NCBI RefSeq assembly: GCF_006538325.1
Contig: NZ_BJKK01000024.1
Coordinates: 1-51,397, forward strand
DNA length: 51,397 nt
DNA from: Alteromonas sp. KUL42
Lineage (GTDB): Bacteria > Pseudomonadota > Gammaproteobacteria > Enterobacterales > Alteromonadaceae
Reading direction: 5' to 3'
Both the position numbers and the translations under genes were made by a program. Positions within the stretch are counted from its first letter, which is position 1. Every line of letters begins with the position of its first letter. Shown here in pieces: positions 9,403-18,130 of the stretch. The notes beneath the pieces are model-generated. The model saw nothing but the letters and a program-made list of their open reading frames with translations, was not told where the DNA came from and did no database searches.

Positions 9403-9594
9403 ATGAGCTTAACGCGCGCCATGGGGTTTTCATGCCCGTATTGCATGGCTTCTAATGATGTAGAAATTGATGAAATTAACGATGTCGGGCAAGTGCAGGT
9501 ACTTGATTGTCAAGTATGTTGCCAGCCTATTGAACTCACAGTCTATCAGCATAGCGATGAACTCGAACTAGAGGCGATACGAGAAAATGACTAG
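9403..9594 (+). CDS. CPXCG-motif cysteine-rich zinc-ribbon protein
   Basis: 63 residues from the ATG at 9403. It has a CPYC pair near the N-terminus and a second DCQVCCQPIEL pair about 25 residues later, followed by an acidic tail. This is the pattern of the Cys_rich_CPXG family of small zinc-ribbon-like proteins. Here the first motif is CPYCM where CPYCG is usual. A GTG at 9394 would add three residues. Function in the family is not established. Its end overlaps the start of the flavin reductase gene by eight bases, so the two are probably translated together. Confidence 0.8.
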   Translation: MSLTRAMGFSCPYCMASNDVEIDEINDVGQVQVLDCQVCCQPIELTVYQHSDELELEAIREND

Positions 9595-10216
9595 TACGTT
9601 GTCGCGAGATGATATCAATAATATGGAGCAGCGCTATCGCGCCAATCTCATCAATAGTTTGTCTGGCTTTAAACCTGCTGTGCTACTTGGTACTACTGAC
9701 GGCCACACACATAACCTTGCCATTGTGAGTTCTGTAGTGCATATCGGAGCAAATCCACCGTTATTGGGCATGATAATGCGACCACACTCGGTACAACGGG
9801 ACTCTCTGGGCAATATTAAGAAAAGCGGTTTTTACACGCTTAATCACGTGCATACCGATTGGATAGACAAAGCGCATCAAACATCTGCACGCTATGCGTC
9901 TGATGAGAGTGAGTTTGTTGCTGTTGGTCTTACACCACTCATAACAAGTAGTTTCCCTGCTCCTTTTGTAGAAGAAAGTAACATAAGAATAGGAATGAAG
10001 GTTGCTCAGCACTTCACCCTAATTAATGATACCGAAATGGTTATTGGCGAGATTCTAGAGCTGCATGTGGATCAAAAGCACGTAGCAAGTGATGGTTATC
10101 TGGATATAGAAGCCTCAATGAGTGCATGTATTTCAGGGCTCGATAGTTATCACTCAACTACGCGTTTAGCGCAATTTGAATACGCGAAGCCAAACCTCAA
10201 GCCTCGTAGAAAATGA
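9587..10216 (+). CDS. Flavin reductase-like FMN-binding split-barrel protein
   Basis: 209 residues. The segment from about 20 to 130 follows the flavin reductase-like fold: SGFKPAVLLGTTDGHTHNLA, then a strand with PPLLGMIMRPHS and a later GFYTLNHVH. These residues would cradle FMN phosphate and isoalloxazine. The protein lacks the long C-terminus of fusion monooxygenases, so it could reduce flavin for a partner or act on its own small substrate. The start ATG lies inside the upstream CPXCG gene (eight-base overlap), which points to translational coupling. The closest function is uncertain because this superfamily is diverse. Confidence 0.75.
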   Translation: MTSTLSRDDINNMEQRYRANLINSLSGFKPAVLLGTTDGHTHNLAIVSSVVHIGANPPLLGMIMRPHSVQRDSLGNIKKSGFYTLNHVHTDWIDKAHQTSARYASDESEFVAVGLTPLITSSFPAPFVEESNIRIGMKVAQHFTLINDTEMVIGEILELHVDQKHVASDGYLDIEASMSACISGLDSYHSTTRLAQFEYAKPNLKPRRK

Positions 10217-10394
10217 ACTAAACACTGAACCATTGCTCTAACGATAAAATGATATAAAGAAGTCGTTTTGTAGTGGAAACTCGCTGTTTGAATAACGGTT
10301 AACCTACACACATGACATTTATTTAATTCAGATCAAACGAGTTAGGCATTTTCTATTCGATCTTTTTTCAAAAAGCGATAGTATCTATCTATGA

Positions 10395-10425
10395 AAAAAA
10401 ACCTGCCTTCTTGGCAGGTTTTTGC
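10395..10425. terminator. Bidirectional intrinsic terminator between flavin reductase and HiPIP genes
   Basis: An A-run, then stem ACCTGCC, loop TTCTT and GGCAGGT, followed by a T-run. The structure can end transcription from the flavin reductase side. It lies only about 60 bases before the HiPIP start, so the HiPIP gene needs a promoter inside that gap or depends on read-through. Confidence 0.8.
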
Positions 10426-10483
10426 GTTTAAAGCGATGGATAAAAAAGAATCATTATCGTTTTTATCTCTTAAGGAGAGTGTT

Positions 10484-10777
10484 ATGAAATCTGTTAATCG
10501 CCGTGACTTTTTGAAGTTATCTGGCTCAACCGTTATTGGCTTAACATTGGGAAGCACTGTGTTAAAAGCGCAGGCGCAAGAGCAATTAAGTGCAGACGAC
10601 GCAACAGCAAAAGCCCTTAAATATACACCTAACTCAACCGTTGATGGTGCAAATTGCGCGAACTGCATGTATGTACAAGGTACCGATGGTGAGCAACACC
10701 GTCCTTGTAATATCTTCCCAGGTAAGCTTGTTAGCGCAGATGGTTGGTGTAGTGCATGGGTGAAAAAACCTGGTTAA
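10484..10777 (+). CDS. High-potential iron-sulfur protein (HiPIP), Tat-exported
   Basis: 97 residues from the ATG at 10484, chosen because an AAGGAG site lies eight bases upstream and the Tat motif NRRDFLKLSG then falls at residues 4-13. A hydrophobic stretch and an AQA cleavage region follow. The mature protein has the four cluster cysteines of HiPIPs: NCANCMY (a C-x2-C pair), then PCNIFPG and GWCSAW. It should hold one [4Fe-4S](3+/2+) cluster in the periplasm and carry electrons between membrane complexes and a soluble acceptor. HiPIPs are best known in photosynthetic bacteria; here the partner is not visible. It appears monocistronic, bounded by terminators on both sides. Confidence 0.92.
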   Translation: MKSVNRRDFLKLSGSTVIGLTLGSTVLKAQAQEQLSADDATAKALKYTPNSTVDGANCANCMYVQGTDGEQHRPCNIFPGKLVSADGWCSAWVKKPG

Positions 10778-10844
10778 GCCAAGTTAGCCACAACGAAGGT
10801 TATTGCCTTGCTAGAGAAAGCGCTTGAGCAATAGCTACCCTGAA

Positions 10845-10880
10845 AGCCTGAATGTATGTAACAACATTCGGGCTTTTTTA
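10845..10880 (+). terminator. Intrinsic terminator after the HiPIP gene
   Basis: Stem AGCCTGAATGT / ACATTCGGGCT with loop ATGTAAC-A and then TTTTTT. One G-T/mismatch position is tolerated in the stem. It is placed about 70 bases after the HiPIP stop codon. Confidence 0.85.
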
Positions 10881-10897
10881 TATAGACCAAAATTTAT

Positions 10898-10936
10898 GCT
10901 GCAAAAAAAACGTACCGCAAAGGTCAACACGCTCTA
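10898..10936 (+). repeat. Single-arm copy of a dispersed palindromic repeat
   Basis: Starts GCTGCAAAAAAAACGTACCG and continues CAAAGGTCAACACGCTCTAG. It matches the reverse complement of the left arm of the palindrome at 23554-23617, with an 18-base exact core, and shares the outer CACGCTCT with that palindrome's right arm. Only one arm is present here. It sits between the HiPIP terminator and the end of the amidase gene. Confidence 0.7.
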
Positions 10937-10959
10937 GACAGACCTTTTCTACATCCCAT

Positions 10960-12589
10960 TTACTGAATGCCTTGCAGGACAGCCTTTAATTCTGAGGCAT
11001 CAAACGCTGTAGGCAGTAAGTTCGGCCTAATAGTAAACTCGTGTTTAGCTTCAAATATTTGCCCAATTCGCAAAACGTCTTCGTCTTGCCATTTCCCACC
11101 GATAAAACTTAAACCCACGGGCAGATTCTTTATTGCGCCAATGGGTAAAGTAAGATGAGGGTAACCCGCAACAGCCGCTAGGTAACCAATACCAATAAAC
11201 CCGACGGGTGAGTGATCGCCGTATACACCGTCTATGAGAAAAGCGGGACTGTTTGATGGCGCAACAAGAATATCTACATTGCGTTGTGCCATCAGTTTAT
11301 CAATACCCTCTTTTCCCGCGGCACTTTGCACCAATTGCCTAGCGGTAAGATAACTTTCACTTTCAATAGGCTCAGCAAGCAATGATTTTTGAAAAATATC
11401 TTGATTGAACAACGCCATTTCTCTCGGATTGTTGCTATTAAAAGCGATGAGGCTAGCAAGATCATTCACAGGTAAACTGGCTGGCGTGGTCGAAAGGTAG
11501 TGATTAATAGAAGTATGGAATTCACTAAGTAAAACAGAATAAGAATCAGACCAAAAGTGCTCTGGTTGCTCAAACTCACGAATATCAACAAGTGTAGCCC
11601 CCAACTCGCTCAGCTGTTTAAGGGCCTGATTGTACTTACTGATCACTTGAGGGTTATCACCTTGTCGATACCTCACCACGCCAATGCGTACACCTTTTAA
11701 ATCTTTCTCAGCCATGCCTTGTCGTGGCAATATCGGAATATAGCTATCGGCTTCTTGAGTTACTAAATCTAGACCATCATGACCTGCCATTAGCGATGTC
11801 ATTAACCATGCATCCTGTACGTTGGTTGTCATAGGGCCTGCGGTATCTTGGCTGAATGATATGGGTACAATATGGGTACGCGATAGCAATCCAACAGTAG
11901 GTTTGAACCCCACCACTCCGTTCATAGACGCTGGGCATATAATAGAACCGTTAGTTTCAGTGCCCACTGCCAGCGACGCTAAGCGAAGTGCCATTGCAGC
12001 CCCCGAACCAGAAGAAGAACCACACGCACTACGAGAAAGAATATGAGGATTTCGGGTTAATCCCCCCACCGCGCTCCAGCCGCTAATTGACGACTCTGAA
12101 CGAAAATTAGCCCACTCAGAGAGATTGGGTTTTTCCTAATATAATGGCACCTGCTTGCTTTAATTTGGCAACAATTGGAGCATCTCGTTGAGTAAAATTA
12201 TTCAGCAATGCCATAGAGCCTGCTGTTGTAGGTAACTCACTAGACTCAATGTTGTCTTTTAGCAGTATAGGAATTCCAGCTAGCGGCCCCACGTCATCGC
12301 CCGACGCAATGCGCTTGTCGATTGCAACAGCTTCTTCTATTGCCCTCGGGTTAAGCGCAAGTACGCTGTTGACTTGCTTGTCGAGTAATTGGATGCGGTT
12401 AAGGTATGCCTTTACCAATGATTGAGAGCTAACGTCACCTGACTTGATTGCATTCACTTGCATATGCGCTGGTATATCGAGCCAAGGGTTCATTTCAATA
12501 TTAGTAGCGGTAGTAGTATTAGATGCTGTGGTTGACCCGCACGCTGAACACAAAGAAATTAAAAAAAGTAGACACCACTGCTTAAACAT
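10960..12589 (-). pseudogene. Amidase-signature lipoprotein, one frameshift
   Basis: The best start is the ATG at 12589 (MFKQWCLLFLISLCSACG), which has an AAGGA eight bases upstream and a lipobox LCSAC, so the product would be a lipoprotein. The amidase signature follows: GIPILLKDNIES with the catalytic Lys, then IILGKT. At 12127-12129 (GGG, CCC on the coding strand) one extra base shifts the frame. Removing it restores the conserved GKTNLSEWANFRS, after which the other frame continues to 10960 through RSACGSSSGSGAA and AVGTETNGSIICPAS with the cis-Ser and Ser nucleophile. The repaired enzyme, about 540 residues, would hydrolyse an amide in the envelope; the substrate is unknown. As written the gene gives a short inactive N-terminal piece. 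Confidence 0.9.
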
Positions 12590-12677
12590 CGTTTTCATCC
12601 TTAAAGGGAGTAACGTCGTGTTAATCCATTTGTTTTTCGAGTTGGTTTGCTTTTTCACAGGATATTATAGAAACCAT

Positions 12678-13424
12678 TCACTGTGAGGTGGCAAAGTGCA
12701 AATTTTCCAAATTGTAACTGTCTAATAATACTTGATAACGACCATCTTGAATGAATGCCCGCAATGCTTTGTTAAATTCCATACGCAAATTTGGGTCTGG
12801 AATCGCTGCGCGATATGACGTTGATGGAAACAATTCGTGGAAGACAGTTTTATCTTCAGCATATTTTTCCTTGCGTCCTTTAAAGTAATTGAAGATGTTC
12901 CTGTCTAATACAATAACATCGACACTACCGAGCATGAGCATATCGACTTGACGCTCCTGCATAGCCATTTCTATATAAGAGGGCTGCGCTGACATGACCT
13001 CTCCGAAATCACTGCCTAACACGGTTTGTGCAGTCTGAAATGCAATAACACTTTTTCCTTTTAAATCGGCAATCGAATCAATATTTAGCTTTCTGTCAGC
13101 TCTGGTGACTGCCACATTTTGATAGGTAATATAAGGGTCAGACAAAATATCAGAAGCGACATTATGGGTTGGCAGTAAGGTAAGTCCCATATCCACCGCG
13201 TCGTCTTTAAGAAGTCGTGCTGTTCTACCGAAAGGAACGTAAATGGGTGACATATCATGGCCTGCCTCAGCTAGAATCGCTCGGACTAAATCTAGCTCAA
13301 ATCCTGAATGATCTGCTGCGATAACATAAGGGGGCTTATCCCACCCAACGACAACATCGAGACTTTCCGCTTTGGTTGCGGCAGTCAACAACATTGAGTA
13401 CAAGACAATTACAATAGCACGCAT
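12678..13424 (-). CDS. Periplasmic solute-binding protein (amino-acid ABC type, SBP family 3)
   Basis: 248 residues with an N-terminal signal peptide (hydrophobic LYSMLLTAATKAES) and the two-lobe binding-protein pattern. It has KPPYVIAADHSGFELDLVRAI at 30-50, FGRTARLLKDDAVDMGLTL around 75-95, and IADLKGKSVIAFQ near 125. No permease or ATPase gene is adjacent, so it is an orphan binding protein that may serve a distant transporter or act as a sensor. It precedes the amidase gene on the same strand with 88 bases between. Confidence 0.8.
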   Translation of the reverse strand: MRAIVIVLYSMLLTAATKAESLDVVVGWDKPPYVIAADHSGFELDLVRAILAEAGHDMSPIYVPFGRTARLLKDDAVDMGLTLLPTHNVASDILSDPYITYQNVAVTRADRKLNIDSIADLKGKSVIAFQTAQTVLGSDFGEVMSAQPSYIEMAMQERQVDMLMLGSVDVIVLDRNIFNYFKGRKEKYAEDKTVFHELFPSTSYRAAIPDPNLRMEFNKALRAFIQDGRYQVLLDSYNLENLHFATSQ

Positions 13425-13467
13425 GAAGATTGGGCTTCTTTTTAAACAGAGACCGACTATGTCTATA

Positions 13468-13485
13468 CTATTATATAGATAATAG
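13468..13485. promoter_or_regulatory. AT-rich palindrome upstream of the solute-binding protein gene
   Basis: Perfect inverted repeat CTATTAT-ATAG-ATAATAG centred about 52 bases before the start of the minus-strand binding-protein gene. It could be an operator or part of a promoter. No regulator is known, and chance is possible in AT-rich DNA. Confidence 0.3.
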
Positions 13486-13656
13486 CTATGCGCAAATCGC
13501 AGTTATACCTTATTGGTGACAGCACACTATCGAGAATAGCGACTCTTTTTGAAATATTAATTTTAGGAGCTTTGCTCGAAGTAAATACAAATTAGCGCAA
13601 TGGCGTTCTGTTTAGCACCAAGCACAGGTACAATACAGCACAAATTTAGACGGTAA

Positions 13657-14544
13657 ATGAATACTATGGCTTGGCTACAGTTACGAATTAATACTACATC
13701 TGAAAACGCAGAAATTATTGGCAATATGCTAACGGCAAATGGTTCACAAGCGGTTACTTATGTCGATGCGAAAGACACGCCTATGTACGAACCCAAACCA
13801 GGCGAAGTTATGCTGTGGCCAGATACACAAGTTGTAGGCTTGTTTGAAGCCGACGCTGACATGAATGGCATCCTCAAACGCTTAGGCAAAGCGAAAATAT
13901 TGGGCACAGACTTTAAGTACAAGTTAGAGCCTCTTGAAGATAAAGACTGGGAAAGAGAGTGGATGGACAATTTCCATCCAATGCAATTTGGCGAACGTCT
14001 GTGGATTTGCCCCAGCTGGCGAGATGTACCTGACCCTAACGCGGTTAACGTTATGCTTGACCCCGGCCTTGCTTTTGGTACGGGTACACACCCAACCACA
14101 GCGTTGTGCTTGCGCTGGCTAGACGGTATCGATATGACCGATAAAACCGTTGTTGATTTTGGCTGTGGCTCTGGCATTTTAGCACTTGCAGCATTAAAAC
14201 TAGGCGCCAAGCAAGTCATTGGTATAGATATCGACCCACAAGCATTACAAGCCACCGAAGAAAATGCGCGCCGCAACGGTGTGGAAGATCGCTTGCAAGT
14301 ATACCTTCCTGAAAATCAACCTGCTCTTGAAGCCGATGTGGTCATGGCTAATATTCTTTCTGGCCCCCTCCTTGAACTTCAAGACATTATTACGGGTTAC
14401 TGTAAATCTGACGGCCTTGTCGTGCTGTCTGGTATTTTGGCCGAACAAGTTAATAATATAGAGCACGCATATTCTCGCGAACTCGCTCTTGAGCCCAGCG
14501 CAATTGATGGTGAATGGGCACGCGTATCAGGCTCAAAACGTTAA
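13657..14544 (+). CDS. prmA: Ribosomal protein L11 methyltransferase
   Basis: 295 residues. PrmA trimethylates ribosomal protein L11 at several amino groups using SAM, in the cytosol. The N-terminal L11-recognition domain begins WLQLRINTTSENAE and includes TPMYEPKPGEVMLWPDT. The catalytic domain follows with LDPGLAFGTGTHPTTALCL, VDFGCGSGILALAALKLGA (SAM-binding motif I) and DVVMANILSGPL (the post-I NPPY-equivalent). Homologues begin at the Met-x-Trp, so the ATG at 13666 is an alternative start three codons in. It lies upstream of dusB-fis, as in many gammaproteobacteria, with 336 bases between. Confidence 0.97.
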   Translation: MNTMAWLQLRINTTSENAEIIGNMLTANGSQAVTYVDAKDTPMYEPKPGEVMLWPDTQVVGLFEADADMNGILKRLGKAKILGTDFKYKLEPLEDKDWEREWMDNFHPMQFGERLWICPSWRDVPDPNAVNVMLDPGLAFGTGTHPTTALCLRWLDGIDMTDKTVVDFGCGSGILALAALKLGAKQVIGIDIDPQALQATEENARRNGVEDRLQVYLPENQPALEADVVMANILSGPLLELQDIITGYCKSDGLVVLSGILAEQVNNIEHAYSRELALEPSAIDGEWARVSGSKR

Positions 14545-14653
14545 AGCCTGTTGATATTCAAATTTCTGTCTTGTCTAGATGTCATGCAGACCGCTGTAAA
14601 AACAAACAGAAAAGGCTAACGAACGCTAGAAAATTGTTAATTTTTTTCACAAT

Positions 14654-14678
14654 ACAGCCCTTAAAATTCAAGGGCTGT
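14654..14678. other. Hairpin between prmA and dusB
   Basis: Perfect nine-base stem ACAGCCCTT / AAGGGCTGT with a seven-base loop, about 110 bases after prmA. No clean T-run follows it, so it may be a weak terminator or an RNA-end stabiliser. A second stem, TGACAG / CTGTCA around a T-run, lies at 14729-14750. The rest of the 336-base gap 14545-14880 holds the dusB-fis promoter and nothing else I can name. Confidence 0.5.
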
Positions 14679-14785
14679 AAGACTTTGGTACGATTTTCAT
14701 ACAACAAATGTGCGATAGCTCATTAATGTGACAGTTTTTTTTCACTGTCAAGAGCACATAGTGAAATTTTGTGTGATTTTTAGCC

Positions 14786-14823
14786 TTTTCAAGTATTGCG
14801 AAAACGCGTACACTTAGCGCCCC
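14786..14823 (+). promoter_or_regulatory. Candidate dusB-fis promoter with GC-rich discriminator
   Basis: A -35-like TTTTCA (14786-14791), a 17-base spacer and a -10-like TACACT (14809-14814), followed directly by TAGCGCCCC. In E. coli the dusB-fis promoter also has a GC-rich discriminator, which makes it sensitive to ppGpp and growth rate. The start point is inferred, not shown. Confidence 0.5.
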
Positions 14824-14880
14824 GTTTCAGCCGGGTGTATATTTTCTGTGCAGTTTTAGTTGGCGAGCTATTCGACATAC

Positions 14881-15891
14881 ATGCGACAAACAATACGAAT
14901 TGGACCTTACGAGTTAGATAACAATTTGATGTTAGCTCCCATGGCTGGCGTGACAGATCGTCCGTTTCGTCAGTTGTGCAAGCGTTTAGGCGCTGGGCTT
15001 GTAGTATCGGAAATGCTTTCAAGCAATCCGAAGGTATGGAATACCGCTAAATCGCAAGCGCGTATGAACCATGAAGGCGAAGAAGGCATTCGCTCTGTAC
15101 AGATAGCTGGGGCAGACCCTGAGCTTATGGCTCAAGCTGCGCAATTTAATGTTGAAAATGGTGCACAAATCATCGACATCAACATGGGTTGCCCAGCTAA
15201 AAAGGTCAATAAGAAGCTTGCAGGTTCTGCATTGCTTCAATACCCAGATACGGTGGAATCGATCATCAAAGCAGTAGTTAATGCTGTAGATGTTCCCGTT
15301 ACACTGAAAATTCGCACAGGCTGGAACCCAGAAAATCGCAATGGGGTAGAGATTGCCCGCATTGCAGAGCAAAACGGCATACAGTCGCTGGCAGTTCACG
15401 GTAGAACGCGAGCTTGTATGTACAAAGGGGAAGCTGAATACAGCACCATACGCCAGATAAAGGCGGCAATTTCAATTCCTGTGATTGCCAATGGTGATAT
15501 TACTTCTCCAGAAAAAGCACAAGAGGTACTGGATTACACCGGTGCAGATGGTGTGATGGTAGGTCGCGGAGCACAAGGTAAGCCTTGGATTTTTAATCAA
15601 ATTCAACATTATCTTGAAACTGGCGAGAACCTAGCGCCACCACCATTGTCACAACAGTATGAAATTTTGTACGAGCACGTAACGAATGTACAAGATTTTT
15701 ACGGTGACATCGCTGGTGTAAGGATCGCCCGAAAGCACGTGGGCTGGTATCTCTCGGAGCATGATACGGATCGTCAGTTTCGTAAAACGTTTAACGCTAT
15801 CGATGATGCAAATGCGCAACTCGAAGCACTAAATGCATATTTTCAAGCGCTGCAGACACGAGAAACCCGACAGATTTCTCCCGCAGCATAG
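14881..15891 (+). CDS. dusB: tRNA-dihydrouridine synthase B
   Basis: 336 residues from the ATG at 14881 (MRQTIRIGPYELDNNLMLAP), matching the usual DusB start; an upstream in-frame TTG would add seven residues. This FMN enzyme reduces uridine to dihydrouridine in tRNA with NADPH. Family marks are LAPMAGVTDRPFRQLC, IIDINMGCPAKKVNKKLAGS with the catalytic Cys, VTLKIRTGW, VHGRTRACMYKGEAE, PVIANGDI and GADGVMVGRGAQGKPWIF, which form the FMN barrel. It is followed after 30 bases by fis, the standard gammaproteobacterial dusB-fis operon. Confidence 0.97.
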   Translation: MRQTIRIGPYELDNNLMLAPMAGVTDRPFRQLCKRLGAGLVVSEMLSSNPKVWNTAKSQARMNHEGEEGIRSVQIAGADPELMAQAAQFNVENGAQIIDINMGCPAKKVNKKLAGSALLQYPDTVESIIKAVVNAVDVPVTLKIRTGWNPENRNGVEIARIAEQNGIQSLAVHGRTRACMYKGEAEYSTIRQIKAAISIPVIANGDITSPEKAQEVLDYTGADGVMVGRGAQGKPWIFNQIQHYLETGENLAPPPLSQQYEILYEHVTNVQDFYGDIAGVRIARKHVGWYLSEHDTDRQFRKTFNAIDDANAQLEALNAYFQALQTRETRQISPAA

Positions 15892-15921
15892 TGATGACTA
15901 ACTTAAGAGCAACACAGTATT

Positions 15922-16215
15922 ATGTTCGATCAAAACGTGACTTCACCTTTTACTACTACAGTAACTACGCCTTCACAAACGCAAGCACAAAAGCCTTTGC
16001 GTGACTCTGTAAAGCAAGCGGTTAACAAGTACCTTAAGCAATTGGACAACGCAAACATCGATAACCTGTACGAAATGGTACTGGCTGAAGTAGAAGCCCC
16101 GCTGCTAGAAGAAGTCATGACTTACACACGCGGCAACCAAACCCGCGCGGCCATCATGATGGGCATCAACCGTGGCACACTTCGCAAGAAGCTTAAGCAA
16201 TACGGCATGAACTAA
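15922..16215 (+). CDS. fis: DNA-binding protein Fis
   Basis: 97 residues, normal Fis length. The N-terminal 30 residues are variable and Thr-rich. Residues 25-97 contain the dimer helices and the C-terminal helix-turn-helix EVMTYTRGNQTRAAIMMGIN followed by RGTLRKKLKQYGMN, almost identical to E. coli Fis. It bends DNA and activates rRNA and other growth-related promoters. It is second in the dusB operon and should follow the growth-rate control of that promoter. A strong terminator follows. Confidence 0.97.
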   Translation: MFDQNVTSPFTTTVTTPSQTQAQKPLRDSVKQAVNKYLKQLDNANIDNLYEMVLAEVEAPLLEEVMTYTRGNQTRAAIMMGINRGTLRKKLKQYGMN

Positions 16216-16237
16216 GATTCCAAGGGCTTTGCCCTCT

Positions 16238-16265
16238 AAAGAGCACCAACAGGTGCTCTTTTTGT
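16238..16265 (+). terminator. Intrinsic terminator of the dusB-fis operon
   Basis: AAAGAGCACC, loop AACA, GGTGCTCTTTTT. It is a clean stem with a T-run, 23 bases after the fis stop. Confidence 0.92.
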
Positions 16266-16297
16266 TTCAACACTACAACTTTAGAAACTTATAATTT

Positions 16298-17896
16298 ATG
16301 CAAACTCCAAAACCTATTAAACGTGCTCTTCTTAGTGTCTCTGACAAAACTGGTATCCTCGAATTCGCTCAAGCGCTGCATAACGCTGGAGTTGAGCTTC
16401 TGTCGACGGGTGGTACTGCAAAGCTTCTAGCAGAAGCTGGTCTTCCGGTAAAAGAAGTGTCAGATCATACAGGTCACCCAGAAATTATGGCTGGCCGTGT
16501 TAAAACCCTTCACCCTAAAATTCACGGCGGTATTCTAGCTCGTCGCGGTGTGGATGAAGCGGTAATGGAAGAAAACAATATTGCAGCCATCGACTTGGTC
16601 GTCGTTAACCTTTATCCATTTGCTGCGACCGTTGCCAATGAAGATTGCACACTTGAAGATGCTATCGAAAATATCGATATCGGTGGCCCAACAATGGTGC
16701 GTGCAGCAGCGAAGAACCACAAAGACGTTACCATTGTGGTTAATGCGGCAGATTATGGTCGTGTACTTGCAGAAATGAACGACAATGCTGGCTCACTAAC
16801 GTATAACACGCGCTTTGACCTAGCTATAAAAGCTTTCGAACACACAGCTGAATACGACGGCATGATCGCTAACTATTTCGGTGCGCGTTTAGATAGCACA
16901 GGTTGTGAAGCAGATTGCGACCACCAGCACAGCGAATTCCCTCGTACGTACAATATGCAACTTACCAAGAAGCAAGATCTTCGTTACGGTGAGAACAGCC
17001 ACCAAGAAGCAGCTTTTTATGTTGAAAACAACATTCAAGAAGCATCTGTTGCCACAGCAACGCAGCTTCAGGGTAAAGAGCTCTCGTTTAACAACATTGC
17101 TGATACCGATGCTGCGCTTGAATGCGTGAAAGAATTTGACCAACCAGCTTGTGTTATTGTCAAACACGCCAACCCATGTGGTGTTGCTATTGGTGAAGAT
17201 ATTCTTAGTGCCTACGACCGTGCATTTAAAACCGACCCAACGTCTGCGTTTGGCGGCATTATCGCATTTAACCGCGAACTAGACGCCAAAACAGCACAAG
17301 CTATTGTTGACCGCCAGTTTGTTGAAGTGATCATTGCACCAACAGTGAGTGACGAAGCCAAAGAAGTGGTTAGTGCGAAGAAGAACGTACGTCTTTTAGC
17401 ATGTGGCGACTGGGCAGGTCAGCTTACAGAGGGGTATGATTTCAAGCGCGTTAACGGTGGTTTGTTAGTACAAGAGCGCGACTTCGGCATGGTTGAAATG
17501 GAAGACCTAGAAGTTGTTACTAAGCGCAAGCCAAGTGAAGACGAGCTGCGTGACCTTATGTTCTGCTGGAAAGTAGCGAAATACGTGAAGTCTAACGCCA
17601 TTGTTTACTGCAAAGACGGCATGACTGTTGGTGTTGGTGCAGGCCAAATGAGCCGTGTTTATTCTGCGAAGATTGCCGGCATTAAAGCGGCTGACGAGAA
17701 CCTAGAAGTAGCAGGCTCAGTAATGGCATCTGATGCTTTCTTCCCATTCCGCGATGGCATCGACGCCGCAGCTGAAGCGGGTATTAAAGCTGTGATCCAG
17801 CCAGGTGGCTCTATGCGAGACCAAGAAGTGATAGACGCAGCTGATGAGCACGGCATTGCCATGGTGTTCACAGGAATGCGCCACTTCCGTCATTAA
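16298..17896 (+). CDS. purH: Bifunctional AICAR formyltransferase / IMP cyclohydrolase
   Basis: 532 residues, full length. It makes the last two steps of IMP synthesis in the cytosol. The N-terminal IMP cyclohydrolase (MGS-like) domain has ALLSVSDKTGILEFAQAL, STGGTAKLL, VKTLHPKIHGGILARR and VVVNLYPF. The C-terminal transformylase domain has DLRYGENSHQEAAFY, VKHANPCGVA with the catalytic Lys-His, DPTSAFGGIIAFNRE and the closing ASDAFFPFRDGID and QPGGSMRD. It starts 33 bases after the fis terminator. purD lies 1.1 kb downstream with a methyltransferase gene between them, whereas in enterobacteria purH and purD are adjacent. Confidence 0.98.
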   Translation: MQTPKPIKRALLSVSDKTGILEFAQALHNAGVELLSTGGTAKLLAEAGLPVKEVSDHTGHPEIMAGRVKTLHPKIHGGILARRGVDEAVMEENNIAAIDLVVVNLYPFAATVANEDCTLEDAIENIDIGGPTMVRAAAKNHKDVTIVVNAADYGRVLAEMNDNAGSLTYNTRFDLAIKAFEHTAEYDGMIANYFGARLDSTGCEADCDHQHSEFPRTYNMQLTKKQDLRYGENSHQEAAFYVENNIQEASVATATQLQGKELSFNNIADTDAALECVKEFDQPACVIVKHANPCGVAIGEDILSAYDRAFKTDPTSAFGGIIAFNRELDAKTAQAIVDRQFVEVIIAPTVSDEAKEVVSAKKNVRLLACGDWAGQLTEGYDFKRVNGGLLVQERDFGMVEMEDLEVVTKRKPSEDELRDLMFCWKVAKYVKSNAIVYCKDGMTVGVGAGQMSRVYSAKIAGIKAADENLEVAGSVMASDAFFPFRDGIDAAAEAGIKAVIQPGGSMRDQEVIDAADEHGIAMVFTGMRHFRH

Positions 17897-17923
17897 TACC
17901 TTTCATCATTTAATTGTGAAAGC

Positions 17924-17969
17924 GTCCGAGGTTGAGGTATGAAAGCGTTCCTAACCTCGGACCCTCAAC
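17924..17969 (+). other. Nested inverted repeats after purH
   Basis: Perfect ten-base stem GTCCGAGGTT (17924-17933) / AACCTCGGAC (17953-17962). A partly competing pair, GTTGAGG (17931-17937) / CCTCAAC (17963-17969), overlaps it. The two stems cannot form together. No T-run follows, so a simple terminator is unlikely. It may be an RNA switch, processing signal or rho-independent remnant. The rest of the gap up to 18130 shows nothing I can name. Confidence 0.45.
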
Positions 17970-18130
17970 ACAAAACCTTAGCGACAGAGTTGCGAATTAA
18001 TCTGCTAAAGCGTAAGTGCAAGTAAGGGTTAGCTGATACGCTTGATCTAACCACTACTAACTTGTAGTAACAATGTTAATAGAACATAGTAGGTTTATCG
18101 CTATTACTCTCGACAGATAAGGAAATAATA

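Noticed and set aside
13758..14276. Long open frame on the minus strand opposite prmA
   Set aside because: It is antisense to a strongly conserved gene, has no ribosome-binding site and no recognisable motif.
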